42,402 nt of DNA from Niabella sp. (GCA_027493055.1 JAPUDO010000071.1:1-42402), one strand, 5' to 3'; positions 21,692 to 29,175 are shown, counted from the stretch's first letter. The notes: generated by a model from the letters alone, not told the origin. Program-made: numbers and translations.

Positions 21692-21699
21692 CAAAAGTA
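21692..21699 (-). promoter_or_regulatory. Putative promoter -7 element of the GH5 gene
   Basis: On the minus strand this reads TACTTTTG, a full match to the Bacteroidota TAnnTTTG element. Transcription would start about 70 bases before the ATG at 21613. No convincing -33 element was identified. A CCACTT/AAGTGG palindrome (21714-21730) lies just upstream. Confidence 0.5.
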
Positions 21700-21936
21700 A
21701 AGGTATGACAAATCCACTTTTTTTAAGTGGCTGTTATCAGTGCAGAATGCATAACATTTGGAAGACAAAATATCTCCCGCTGGTCCGAAGGAATCCCTTG
21801 GAGTGGAGTATCCGCGGCGGGGAGGTGGATATTCCTCTTCTTCAACCCTGAGTCTCGCACTTGGCTTTGTGCGCTGGCTATGGACTCGGGGTTATTACTT
21901 GGGAAAACTTGATTCGGCTATTCGTAGTGTTTTTTC

Positions 21937-21944
21937 TATTTTTG
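21937..21944 (+). promoter_or_regulatory. Putative promoter -7 element of the polyprenyl synthase gene
   Basis: TATTTTTG matches TAnnTTTG and ends only four bases before the ATG at 21949. If this promoter is used, the mRNA would be leaderless or nearly so. The rest of the spacer 21700-21936 holds no gene I can support; its composition resembles dispersed intergenic repeat, but I cannot show a second copy. Confidence 0.5.
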
Positions 21945-21948
21945 GCAC

Positions 21949-22914
21949 ATGCAATCATTTGAGGAGTTATCGAAGAAGTTTTCAGCACAGTTCAGCCGCA
22001 CCCATTTTCCCGAAAAACCGGCTACTTTATACGAGCCGAACAATTATTTCTTAGCATTGGGCGGAAAAAGGTTCAGGCCCGTATTATGCTTAATGGCCAA
22101 TGAATTATTTGGAGAGATCAATCCTGATGCCTGGAATGTAGCTGTTGCCATTGAACTGTTTCACAATTTCACTTTAATTCATGATGATATTATGGATAAA
22201 GCACCCCTGAGGCGTGGACATCCTACCATTCATCAAAAATATAATGAAAGCACAGCTATACTGGCTGGCGACGTAATGCTTGTAAAAGCTTATGAGTATA
22301 TCAACCAGTTAACGCCGGTAAACATACCCCGCATCCTGAGCCTCTTTAATAAAACAGCTACGGAAGTATGCGAAGGGCAGCAGCTTGACATGGATTTTGA
22401 AATCCGCGAAGAGGTATCGTTTGATGAATACCTGCACATGATTACATTAAAAACATCTGTGTTGCTGGCTGCAAGCCTGCAGATGGGAGGTGTTTTGGGT
22501 GGGGGCAGCCTGGGCAATCTTGATTTACTTTATGAAGCGGGTAAAAAAATTGGTCTTGCTTTTCAAATGCAGGATGATTATTTAGATGCTTTTGGTGATC
22601 CCGAAAAGTTTGGAAAACAGCCTGGTGGTGATATATTGTCCAATAAAAAAACTTTTTTGCTGATCCATGCGCTTGAAACAGCAAATGCAGCTCAAAAGCA
22701 GGAATTGCAGCAATTATTAAAGGAGAATGGGCCGGATAAAGTAGCCCGTGTACTGAAGCTTTACAATGATTGTGAGATCGGGGAGTGGGCCAAAGCTCAA
22801 AAAGATTTATTTTTAAATCAGGCGCTGGGCTATTTTGATGAAATGGCAGTAGTGTCTAAAAGAAAGCAGCCGCTTAAAGATTTAGCACAATTGCTGGTAA
22901 GAAGGGATTATTAG
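21949..22914 (+). CDS. Polyprenyl diphosphate synthase (trans-isoprenyl chain elongation)
   Basis: The protein has 321 residues. Both aspartate-rich motifs are present: DDIMD at 79-83 followed by RRG, and DDYLD at 209-213, with LGGKRFRPVLC near residue 38 and GQQLDMDF near 143. These enzymes condense isopentenyl diphosphate with allylic diphosphates using Mg2+; products range from C15/C20 precursors to the quinone side chain. Which length is made here is not obvious. It acts in the cytosol. The start ATG is supported by homology-like residues immediately after it (SFEEL..KFSAQFS). The stop TAG is itself the beginning of a heptamer tandem repeat. It is divergent from the GH5 gene and unrelated to it in function. 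Confidence 0.93.
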   Translation: MQSFEELSKKFSAQFSRTHFPEKPATLYEPNNYFLALGGKRFRPVLCLMANELFGEINPDAWNVAVAIELFHNFTLIHDDIMDKAPLRRGHPTIHQKYNESTAILAGDVMLVKAYEYINQLTPVNIPRILSLFNKTATEVCEGQQLDMDFEIREEVSFDEYLHMITLKTSVLLAASLQMGGVLGGGSLGNLDLLYEAGKKIGLAFQMQDDYLDAFGDPEKFGKQPGGDILSNKKTFLLIHALETANAAQKQELQQLLKENGPDKVARVLKLYNDCEIGEWAKAQKDLFLNQALGYFDEMAVVSKRKQPLKDLAQLLVRRDY

Positions 22915-22953
22915 TGAGTAGTGAGTAATGAATAATGAGTAATGAGTGGCGAG
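22912..22953. repeat. Heptamer tandem repeat, consensus TAATGAG, six units
   Basis: There are six 7-base units in a row (TAGTGAG twice, TAATGAA, TAATGAG twice, TGGCGAG). The first unit includes the TAG stop of the polyprenyl synthase. It lies in the 298-base spacer before the amino-acid permease, which holds no gene. Confidence 0.85.
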
Positions 22954-23076
22954 CAGGCAATGGAACACGGATATTCTCAGAAAGTTTGAGGTTTAAAGTT
23001 GTGAAGATGGTCGAAGCTGGTTTAATAGTTGTTCAAGGGTTAACAAAAAAGCAAAAAAAGATTATCAAACAAGAGA

Positions 23077-23091
23077 TATAGAAATTCTATA
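23077..23091. repeat. 15-base palindrome in the permease upstream region
   Basis: TATAGAAATTCTATA is a perfect palindrome around a central A, about 120 bases before the permease start. It could be an operator or a chance AT-rich palindrome. Confidence 0.4.
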
Positions 23092-23150
23092 CTACCTGTT
23101 GAAAGCCAAAAGCTGGATGCAGAAGGCTGAAACCTGGAACCTGCAACTTG

Positions 23151-23175
23151 TAACCAGTAACCAGTAACCAGTAAC
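23151..23175. repeat. Heptamer tandem repeat, consensus TAACCAG, about 3.6 units
   Basis: There are three perfect TAACCAG units plus TAAC. A decayed run of related units (AACCTGG, AACCTGC) precedes it. It has the same 7-base period as the repeat at the other end of this spacer. Confidence 0.85.
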
Positions 23176-23212
23176 TTCTAAACTATAAACTAATAAAACT
23201 TAAAACTATTTA

Positions 23213-24913
23213 ATGCCAAACGTTTTATTCAGGAAAAAGAAAATTGATATTGCTATCCGTGAAGACGAGGAAGAGGCCGGGGAGCTGTCTCTGAAAAAAA
23301 TATTAACTGTGCGCGACCTTACTTTGCTGGGGGTGGCTGCGGTAGTAGGAGCGGGTATTTTTTCTACAATTGGTACAGCTGCTTATCATGGCGGGCCCGG
23401 CGTGTCCATGTTATTCGTAATTACGGCTATAACCTGCGGCTTTACGGCGCTTTGCTATGCGGAGTTTGCCAGCAGGGTACCGGTATCGGGTAGCGCTTAT
23501 ACGTATTCTTATATCAGCTTTGGAGAGATTGTGGCCTGGATCATTGGATGGGCGCTGATCCTTGAATATGCCATAGGAAACATAGTAGTAGCTATTTCCT
23601 GGAGTGGTTATTTTAATAACTTACTGGTGCATGTTTTCAATATCCACCTTCCGGATTGGATGCTGACTGACCCGCAAACCGCTGTGTCGGCGTATAAGGA
23701 AGCTACTGCTGCGCTGGCAGGGAATACTTCTTTGCTGGCTGCTGATAAGCTGGAGAGTTACCGGTTTGCTATACAGGCGTATAATGAGGCCCCGGTGATA
23801 GGCGGCACACGGATGTTTTTTAATATACCGGCTTTTATTATCACCGTGCTTATTACGTGGATCGCCTACATCGGTATCAAGGAAAGCAAAACAACGTCTA
23901 ACCTGATGGTCTATTTCAAAATAGCCGTTATTATTTTCGTCATCGTGGCGGGGGCATTTTTTGTGGATACCAATAACTGGTCGCCATTTATGCCTAATGG
24001 ATTTGAAGGTGTGCTTAAAGGCGTGTCCAGCGTGTTTTTTGCCTATATCGGATTTGACGCTATTTCCACAACGGCGGAAGAATGTAAGAACCCTCAGCGC
24101 GATCTGCCAAAAGGTATGATCTACTCCCTGCTCATTTGTACTGCACTATATATCCTCATTGCCCTGGTACTCACCGGCATGGAAAACTATACTTTGTTTA
24201 AGGATGTAAACGACCCGCTGGCTTTTGTGTTTGAAAAACGGGCACCATGGATTGAACGCATTATTTCCATCAGTGCTATTATAGCTACTACTTCGGTGCT
24301 GCTGGTCTTTCAAATCGGGCAGCCCCGGATATGGATGAGCATGAGCCGCGATGGACTGCTGCCCCGGGTTTTTCAAAAGATCCACCCCAAATACAAAACG
24401 CCGTCTTTTTCTACCATCATCACAGGAGTGCTGGTAGGTATCGGTGCTTTATTCCTGCAAAGCGGACTGGTTACTGATCTTACGAGTATTGGTACTTTAT
24501 TTGCCTTTGTGCTTGTTTCCGGGGGTATTTTAATGTTACCACCACTGCCGAAGGAAAAAGGTAAATTCAGGATGCCTTACATCAACGGCCAATATATTGT
24601 ACCGCTATTACTGGGCTTGTTTATTTACGGGTTCCGCCATCGGCTTAAAGATGCAGTGATCAATCTTACCCACGAAGGTTACCAGGAAGTGCTGTTCCTG
24701 TTGTTTATCATTATCGCTGTTTTTATCACTGTGAAAACATTCCTCAAAAAATACTCGTTTATTCCCATCATGGGCGTGTTATCCTGCCTGTATTTGCTGA
24801 TAGAGATACCGGCTCTTAGCTGGCTCTGGTTTTTTGTATGGATGGCAGTAGGTTTGCTGATCTACTTTTTGTACGGTTACAGGAACAGTAAACTGGCTAA
24901 AGAACCGGGTTGA
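23213..24913 (+). CDS. APC-superfamily amino-acid permease
   Basis: The protein has 566 residues with about 12-14 hydrophobic segments. The APC hallmark lies near residue 40: LTLLGVAAVVGAGIFSTIGT, where GAGIF is the unwound first helix that binds the substrate carboxyl. VPVSGSAYTYSY in helix 3 and FFAYIGFDAISTTAEE in helix 6 are typical of the cationic amino-acid transporter (CAT/YfnA-like) branch. A long charged N-terminus (IREDEEEAGE) precedes helix 1. There is an extra extracytoplasmic loop of about 60 residues after helix 4. It acts in the inner membrane as a proton-coupled or exchange transporter; the substrate is not determinable. There are no co-directional partner genes close enough to suggest an operon. 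Confidence 0.92.
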   Translation: MPNVLFRKKKIDIAIREDEEEAGELSLKKILTVRDLTLLGVAAVVGAGIFSTIGTAAYHGGPGVSMLFVITAITCGFTALCYAEFASRVPVSGSAYTYSYISFGEIVAWIIGWALILEYAIGNIVVAISWSGYFNNLLVHVFNIHLPDWMLTDPQTAVSAYKEATAALAGNTSLLAADKLESYRFAIQAYNEAPVIGGTRMFFNIPAFIITVLITWIAYIGIKESKTTSNLMVYFKIAVIIFVIVAGAFFVDTNNWSPFMPNGFEGVLKGVSSVFFAYIGFDAISTTAEECKNPQRDLPKGMIYSLLICTALYILIALVLTGMENYTLFKDVNDPLAFVFEKRAPWIERIISISAIIATTSVLLVFQIGQPRIWMSMSRDGLLPRVFQKIHPKYKTPSFSTIITGVLVGIGALFLQSGLVTDLTSIGTLFAFVLVSGGILMLPPLPKEKGKFRMPYINGQYIVPLLLGLFIYGFRHRLKDAVINLTHEGYQEVLFLLFIIIAVFITVKTFLKKYSFIPIMGVLSCLYLLIEIPALSWLWFFVWMAVGLLIYFLYGYRNSKLAKEPG

Positions 24914-24920
24914 TTTGGCT

Positions 24921-25003
24921 GTCGTTTGCTGTTCGAGGTGTCATTTGCTGTTTGAGGCGTCCTCGTCTCGAACCCTTATGCTGTCGCCTCCTGGCGATAA
25001 CAG
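24921..25003. repeat. Direct 19-bp repeat plus hairpin ahead of the DUF2027 gene
   Basis: Two 19-base units (24921-24939 and 24940-24958) match at 16 of 19 positions (GTCGTTTGCTGTTCGAGGT and GTCATTTGCTGTTTGAGGC); a third partial unit follows. At 24981-25003, CTGTCGCC and GGCGATAACAG form a hairpin that may terminate the permease transcript. No gene lies between 24914 and 25053. Confidence 0.65.
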
Positions 25004-25041
25004 CGCACCATATTTTTTGGAAAATACATTCCATAAGCTAT

Positions 25042-25049
25042 TAAATTTG
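25042..25049 (+). promoter_or_regulatory. Putative promoter -7 element of the DUF2027/Smr gene
   Basis: TAAATTTG matches TAnnTTTG; TTTG at 25016-25019 could serve as the -33 element with 22 bases between. The ATG at 25054 is only four bases after the element, implying a leaderless or near-leaderless mRNA. Confidence 0.5.
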
Positions 25050-25053
25050 CCGG

Positions 25054-26073
25054 ATGAAATTCCAGGTAGGCGATAAAGTATTAGTGCTTCATTCAGAAGA
25101 AGAGGGGATCATAGTTGATTTTATCAACAAACAAATGGCAATGATAGAAGTACGCGGGGTGAAATTCCCTGTGTATTTGGATCAGATCGATTTTCCCTAT
25201 TACAAACAATTCACCCAGAAGAAAAAACCACAGCCCCCTGCCAAAAAGTATATCGATGATGTGCATAAAGAAAAGCCCGGCAGGGAAAAAAAGGAGGAAA
25301 ACGGGATATGGCTGAATTTCCTGCCTGTAATGGATATAGATGAATTTGGTGATGAATATGTAGAGAAGCTGAAGGTATACCTCGTTAATAACAGTTCTAC
25401 TGTTTATAAATTTGATTATAAGCTGACTTTTTTTGGTGAAGCCGATTTTGATTTAAAGAATGTGGTACAGCCCTTTGAAAATTTTTATATACATGATGTT
25501 GCTTTTGGTGATATGAGCGACAGTCCCGCTTTTGAGTTCGATTTTTCTTTAGAGAAACCGGAGAAGAACAAAGCCGGTCATTTTAAAGCGGTGGTAAAGC
25601 TAAAGCCCAAACAGCTTTTTAGCAGGATTGAAGAGCTGAAAAAGAAAAACGAAGCGTCCTTCTCTTACCTGTTATTTGAAAAATATCCTGATAAGTCACC
25701 TGAAGAAATCCGGTTGCCCCTGGATAAGCTGGCTGGTAAAGGGTTTAAAATATATAACGCCAAAGAAGCACGGAAGCATCTGGAGCCTGCACGTAGTGTG
25801 GTGGATTTGCATATTGAAAAGCTTGCTGATGATCCGTCCCGTATGAGCAATTTTGAAATGCTGACCTTACAGCTGAAAACCTTTGAAAAATTTTATGACC
25901 TGGCTGTAGCTCATACCCAGCCTCACCTGGTCATTATTCATGGCGTAGGTACCGGCCGTTTGCGCGATGAAATTCATGATGCTTTGCGCCATAAAAAAGA
26001 AGTGAGCTACTTCATCAACCAATACGATCCTAAGTATGGTTATGGCGCCACTGAGATCTTTTTTAAATATTGA
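25054..26073 (+). CDS. DUF2027 domain protein with C-terminal Smr domain
   Basis: The protein has 339 residues. The N-terminus (about 1-50) is a small SH3-like barrel (KFQVGDKVLVLHSEEEGII). A Lys/Glu/Pro-rich linker follows, then the DUF2027 beta-sandwich (about 85-190) and a C-terminal Smr domain (about 248-339) with its DLHIE start and the HGVGTGRLRDEIHDAL motif. Smr domains, first seen in MutS2, have nuclease or branched-nucleic-acid binding activity, and some act in ribosome rescue. The DLH and HGxGxGxLR motifs are intact, so nuclease activity is possible. It is widespread and conserved in Bacteroidota, and cytoplasmic as no signal peptide is seen. The precise role is unknown. Confidence 0.9.
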   Translation: MKFQVGDKVLVLHSEEEGIIVDFINKQMAMIEVRGVKFPVYLDQIDFPYYKQFTQKKKPQPPAKKYIDDVHKEKPGREKKEENGIWLNFLPVMDIDEFGDEYVEKLKVYLVNNSSTVYKFDYKLTFFGEADFDLKNVVQPFENFYIHDVAFGDMSDSPAFEFDFSLEKPEKNKAGHFKAVVKLKPKQLFSRIEELKKKNEASFSYLLFEKYPDKSPEEIRLPLDKLAGKGFKIYNAKEARKHLEPARSVVDLHIEKLADDPSRMSNFEMLTLQLKTFEKFYDLAVAHTQPHLVIIHGVGTGRLRDEIHDALRHKKEVSYFINQYDPKYGYGATEIFFKY

Positions 26074-26122
26074 GTTGCGTTTTCTTCTGGCTATCCGTTT
26101 TATTGTAATAAAGTTACATACA

Positions 26123-26638
26123 ATGAAATACTTTTTAATTTTTGGTACTGCTTTTCTATTGTTGTGCCAGTCTTGCAAAAAAGAGAGTTTTTATGGCGAA
26201 GATGAATATAAAGCAAGTTATAATACCTGGCTCAGGTTTAAAAAAGAAAGTAATAATTCATACGTATATACTACAACGTGGAGTTCCTGGACAGGATTTT
26301 ATGGGAGAATGATTATTACAGTGAAGGGTGGCAAAATAATCGCGAGGGATTATAAAGTTACAGGTGCTGATGAAAACGATAGGAGTGTTACAAAAATCTA
26401 TGAAGAATGGCAGGAAGATGAAGCCACGGTTAATTCTCATCCAGGCGCTTCACAAACACTTGATGAAGTATATACCACTGCTAAAAATGAATGGCTGAAA
26501 GTAAATGAGAAAGAAAACCTTATTTATTTTGAGGCAAAAAATGATGGAATGATTTCTTCCTGTGGATATGTGCCAATAGGTTGCGCTGATGATTGCTTCA
26601 TAGGTATAACCATCACTGAAATTAAAAAGAACCTTTAA
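26123..26638 (+). CDS. Small lipoprotein, DUF6174-like
   Basis: The protein has 171 residues from the ATG at 26123; an in-frame upstream start at 26036 would overlap the DUF2027 gene and lacks a signal peptide, so I chose the later one. The signal peptide ends LLLCQSCKK (probable lipid Cys18). The body has a tyrosine/tryptophan-rich strand pattern (YNTWLRFKKESNNSYVYTTTW, then MIITVKGGKIIARDYKV, ending ITITEIKK) like DUF6174 proteins; the match is by pattern only. Four Cys near the C-terminus (SSCGYVPIGCADDC and one elsewhere) might form disulfides. Function is unknown. It is probably exported to the periplasmic face or outer membrane. Confidence 0.75.
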   Translation: MKYFLIFGTAFLLLCQSCKKESFYGEDEYKASYNTWLRFKKESNNSYVYTTTWSSWTGFYGRMIITVKGGKIIARDYKVTGADENDRSVTKIYEEWQEDEATVNSHPGASQTLDEVYTTAKNEWLKVNEKENLIYFEAKNDGMISSCGYVPIGCADDCFIGITITEIKKNL

Positions 26639-26643
26639 CGCTG

Positions 26644-26680
26644 ATAGTCTATTGGCCATAGACTATAGTCTATCGACTAT
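26644..26680. repeat. Palindromic TAGTC/GACTA cluster before rnpB
   Basis: ATAGTCTAT (26644-26652) and ATAGACTAT (26658-26666) are perfect complements around TGGCC. A further TAGTC-TATC-GACTA palindrome follows directly at 26666-26679. The cluster ends just before the rnpB -7 element, so it overlaps the expected -33 region. Confidence 0.65.
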
Positions 26681-26685
26681 ATAAC

Positions 26686-26693
26686 TATCTTTG
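26686..26693 (+). promoter_or_regulatory. Putative promoter -7 element of rnpB
   Basis: TATCTTTG matches TAnnTTTG exactly and lies four bases before the first base of helix P1 of RNase P RNA, which is where a transcription start is expected. Confidence 0.7.
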
Positions 26694-26697
26694 TATT

Positions 26698-27112
26698 GTT
26701 ACAAGCCAGGCTATCGCCTTTCAGTTCCTGGAGGGAGGAAAGTCCGGACAGCGCAGGGCAGCATACCGGTGAACAGCCGGGTGTTTGTCTTCTTTTAAAG
26801 AAGGCAGGCAATAGAAAGTGCCACAGAAAATAACGGCCTCACCCCGCCCTCTCCTAAAAGAGGGAGAAAGTGGAAAGGCAAAGGTGAAAATGTGAGGTAA
26901 GAGCTCACGGGAATATTTAGTAATAAGTATTTTGGGTAAACCTTATGTGCTGAAATGCCATGTAAACCCCGATCTTTTGCCGGCCCGGCAAAATGTTGAA
27001 AAACTATCGGGGAGGGTAGGCAGATGGACTCCGTGGGGTAACCTGCGGAGCAGATAAATGATAGCCATCCCGCCACAGGCGGGAGACAGAATCCGGCTTA
27101 TCGGCTTGTAAC
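26698..27112 (+). ncRNA. rnpB: RNase P RNA (bacterial class A)
   Basis: This is the catalytic RNA that trims the 5' leaders of tRNA precursors. The ends pair perfectly as helix P1: GTTACAAGCC (26698-26707) with GGCTTGTAAC (27103-27112), followed by a T run. Conserved core elements appear in order: GAGGAAAGTCCGGACAGCGC, GCAGCATACCGGTGAACAGC, GTGCCACAGAAA, AAGGTGAAAATGTGAGGTAA with GAGCTCACGG, TAAACCCCGAT, GGGTAGGCAGATGGACTCCG, AGATAAATGATAGCC and AGAATCCGGCTTATCGGCTT. The length of about 415 bases is slightly above the usual size. The stem at 26836-26879 (probably P12) holds a CCCTCTCC/GAGGGAG hairpin resembling dispersed intergenic repeats. The ends are approximate to a few bases. Confidence 0.95.
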
Positions 27113-27175
27113 TTTTTTAAAAAACCGTTTCGGACAAAAAGGGTATAGGATAAATCTCCCTGAAATAAAATATTA

Positions 27176-27288
27176 CGGTGCGCTGCACCTTTGGGTTACT
27201 GGTTAATCTTTTGTACCGCTCCTGCGGCTACAAAGATTAGTGCTGCTCTGCAGCTCGTACTACTTATGTTAAAAGGTGCAGCGCACCG
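27176..27288. repeat. Nested inverted repeat downstream of rnpB
   Basis: The outer arms CGGTGCGCTGCACCTTT (27176-27192) and AAAGGTGCAGCGCACCG (27272-27288) are perfect 17-base complements. The interior contains a second imperfect hairpin (TAATCTTTTGTACCGC against GCGGCTACAAAGATTA). A related GC-rich palindrome, AAGCCGCAGCGCGGCG, lies at about 27320-27335. No open frame is present. This accounts for most of the gene-free stretch 27113-27456. Confidence 0.8.
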
Positions 27289-27385
27289 AAATCTTTGTAA
27301 TAATTGAACCCCGTACTTCTTCAAGCCGCAGCGCGGCGAAATATTATTGCACGATAGTCCGTGTGGCCATAGTAGCATAAAAAGG

Positions 27386-27393
27386 TACTTTTG
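27386..27393 (+). promoter_or_regulatory. Putative promoter -7 element of the phytase-like gene
   Basis: TACTTTTG matches TAnnTTTG. It overlaps the in-frame TTG at 27391, which argues against that codon being the start and supports the ATG at 27457, leaving a leader of roughly 60 bases. Confidence 0.5.
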
Positions 27394-27456
27394 TCATGCG
27401 CTCCGCAAAAAATATTTGATCGAAAACTCCTGGTTCGCTTAGTTTTGCCGGAAACA

Positions 27457-28617
27457 ATGTGTGTGCGTTATTTTTTTCCTGTATTGACTTTTATTGTATT
27501 TGTTGCAGGTAGCTGTAGTTCCGTAAAACGCAGCACCGGCAGTATTCCACAGGCGGTATCTGTAAGCTCCTTAAAGTTCCTGGATGAATATGAAATTCCA
27601 TTCGACCTGCGGTTTGAAAATACCTGGGTGGGCGGACTTTCAGGTATTGATTATGATGCAGGTGCAAACAGGTACTTTATTATAAGCGATGAGCGTTCTG
27701 CCACCAGCGCAGCAAGGTTTTATACAGCCGCTATCGATATCAGCAATTACAGGATAGACTCGGTAAGGTTTTTATCCGTAGCGCCTTTAAGAAATGCTGC
27801 AAACGATACCTTCCCAGCTTTGAAGGTTGTACCTGAGTACGCTGCTGATCCTGAATCTATTCGTTTCAATCAAAAAACAGGAACACTGGTATGGAGCAGC
27901 GAAGGGGACAGGGCCATACGTAACGGAAAAATGGTGTACCAGGATCCGTGGATATACGAAATGGGACAGGATGGGTATTTTAAAGATAGTTTTTCCGTAC
28001 CCTCAAACTTACGTATGTATAAAGAAGACCGGGGCGCACGCGAAAACAATGTGTGGGAGGGATTGAGCTTTACACCTGATTATAAATATTTGTGGGCCAG
28101 TATGGAGGGTACAATTTATGAAGATGGTCCACTGGCAGGCGTAACCTATGCCAATGCCCCTGTACGATTTACTAAATTTAATGTGGTGTTCAAAAAACCT
28201 GTAGGGCAATATGGGTACTGGTTAGATGCGGTGGCGGCGGCGCCGGTTCCGGAGTCTGCATTTCGTATAAATGGTATTTCTGAGATCCTATGTATTGGGA
28301 ACGAGCGGTTTTTGGTACTGGAGCGTTCTTTTTCTACAGGTGTGCAAAGCTGTGTTATCAAAATATATCTTGCCGATTTTTCCCGTGCTTCAGAAGTAAG
28401 TGAAGTTAAGAGCTTATATCAGAATAACAATTACACACCAGCCTCAAAAAAACTACTGTTTAATCTGTCAGATTTGAACAGGTACATTGATAATGTGGAA
28501 GGTATAACCATTGGTCCAAAGCTTCCCAACGGGAATTTTTCATTGATTTTGATCGCAGATAACAATTTTAGCCGGCTTGAAAAACAACAGGTATTTTTGT
28601 TTGAGATCGTACCTTGA
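27457..28617 (+). CDS. Esterase-like/phytase-like domain lipoprotein
   Basis: The protein has 386 residues from the ATG at 27457. The signal peptide ends FVAGSC (lipid Cys20). Most of the protein looks like the 'esterase-like activity of phytase' domain: VGGLSGIDYDAGANRYFIISDE near the N-terminus, then PESIRFNQKTGTLVWSSEGD, NNVWEGLSFTPDYKYLWASMEG and NVEGITIGPKLPNGNFSLILIADNN near the end. These Gly/Asp-rich repeats are typical of a beta-propeller whose acidic residues bind calcium. Relatives are secreted and have been described as phosphoesterase-like, but the real substrate is generally unknown. It stands alone between rnpB and a terminator. An N-terminal extension to 27391 is unlikely. Confidence 0.85.
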   Translation: MCVRYFFPVLTFIVFVAGSCSSVKRSTGSIPQAVSVSSLKFLDEYEIPFDLRFENTWVGGLSGIDYDAGANRYFIISDERSATSAARFYTAAIDISNYRIDSVRFLSVAPLRNAANDTFPALKVVPEYAADPESIRFNQKTGTLVWSSEGDRAIRNGKMVYQDPWIYEMGQDGYFKDSFSVPSNLRMYKEDRGARENNVWEGLSFTPDYKYLWASMEGTIYEDGPLAGVTYANAPVRFTKFNVVFKKPVGQYGYWLDAVAAAPVPESAFRINGISEILCIGNERFLVLERSFSTGVQSCVIKIYLADFSRASEVSEVKSLYQNNNYTPASKKLLFNLSDLNRYIDNVEGITIGPKLPNGNFSLILIADNNFSRLEKQQVFLFEIVP

Positions 28618-28748
28618 TTTTTTGCTAAAATTCTCTTTTGGGCTTCCCCTTTTCACAATTTTTTTGCATTGGCAGGCTAACCATTTTTATAGTTTTTGCG
28701 TCTTATATTACGTAAAGCAGTTTGGTTTGGTAGTTATAAATTGCAAAT

Positions 28749-28796
28749 GAAGCCGTATCAAAAGGAGAAATTCCCTGTGAATACGGCTTCTTTGCT
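28749..28796 (+). terminator. Stem-loop terminator between convergent genes
   Basis: GAAGCCGTAT (28749-28758) pairs with ATACGGCTTC (28781-28790) around a 22-base loop, followed by TTTGCTTTT. It lies between the phytase-like gene and the convergent HopJ-family gene. Confidence 0.7.
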
Positions 28797-28812
28797 TTTA
28801 AAAGGTTCTTAT

Positions 28813-29169
28813 TTAGACCTCGCTTTTTTCCTTTAATGCCATTCCTTCAAATGTTACGCCATCCCATCCGTTCTGTATAAATTGCCTGATATTTTGATGG
28901 TCATCAGCATCAGGAGTTGCTACAACCGCGTAATAATATTCAGCAAAAAGCTTTAATGTATCCTCTTTGGAAAGATGATTCAGTTTTGCAAAAGCCAGAA
29001 CCTTGGCGCTTCCCTGGTTTTTATCCGCCGTATTGTATTGCTGCCCGTTTTGAAAGGCTGTAGGAGTGTGTGAGTAATACTTTTCGATAAAAGCAATAAC
29101 ATCTGCAAATTTCGCCTGCTGGCTTTCTGATTGGGCCAGGAGGGTTGTGATTTTTTCGGGTATTGTCAT
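28813..29169 (-). CDS. HopJ-family small protein
   Basis: The protein has 118 residues with no signal peptide. It resembles the HopJ type III effector family (PF08888): a helical N-terminal half with FADVIAFIEKYYSHTPTAFQNG, then GSAKVLAFAKLNHLSKEDTL and the C-terminal YYAVVATPDADDHQNIRQF. The family name comes from a Pseudomonas protein, but it is common in free-living Bacteroidota and gammaproteobacteria with no secretion system, so an effector role is unlikely here. The function is unknown and the protein probably cytosolic. It starts six bases after the stop of the META-domain gene and is presumably co-transcribed with it. Confidence 0.88.
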   Translation of the reverse strand: MTIPEKITTLLAQSESQQAKFADVIAFIEKYYSHTPTAFQNGQQYNTADKNQGSAKVLAFAKLNHLSKEDTLKLFAEYYYAVVATPDADDHQNIRQFIQNGWDGVTFEGMALKEKSEV

Positions 29170-29175
29170 AATTAT

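Noticed and set aside
21614-21694. Upstream extension of the GH5 protein by 27 residues
   Set aside because: It removes the clean lipoprotein signal from the N-terminus and overlaps the likely promoter.
21727-22054. Two overlapping plus-strand frames before the polyprenyl synthase
   Set aside because: They have low-complexity Gly/Ser/Arg content, run into the real gene in other frames, and have no start context; treated as spacer or repeat sequence.
22912-23175. CRISPR-like array
   Set aside because: Units are 7 bases with no spacers and no cas genes nearby; it is a simple tandem repeat.
26795-27076. Minus-strand open frame of 93 codons
   Set aside because: It lies wholly inside RNase P RNA; its peptide is just the translation of structured RNA and repeat sequence.
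27391-27456. TTG start extending the phytase-like protein by 22 residues
   Set aside because: The extension overlaps a promoter -7 element and would bury the lipoprotein signal peptide.
28813-29169. Type III secretion effector reading of the HopJ-family gene
   Set aside because: The family is widespread in bacteria without type III secretion, and no secretion genes are present here.
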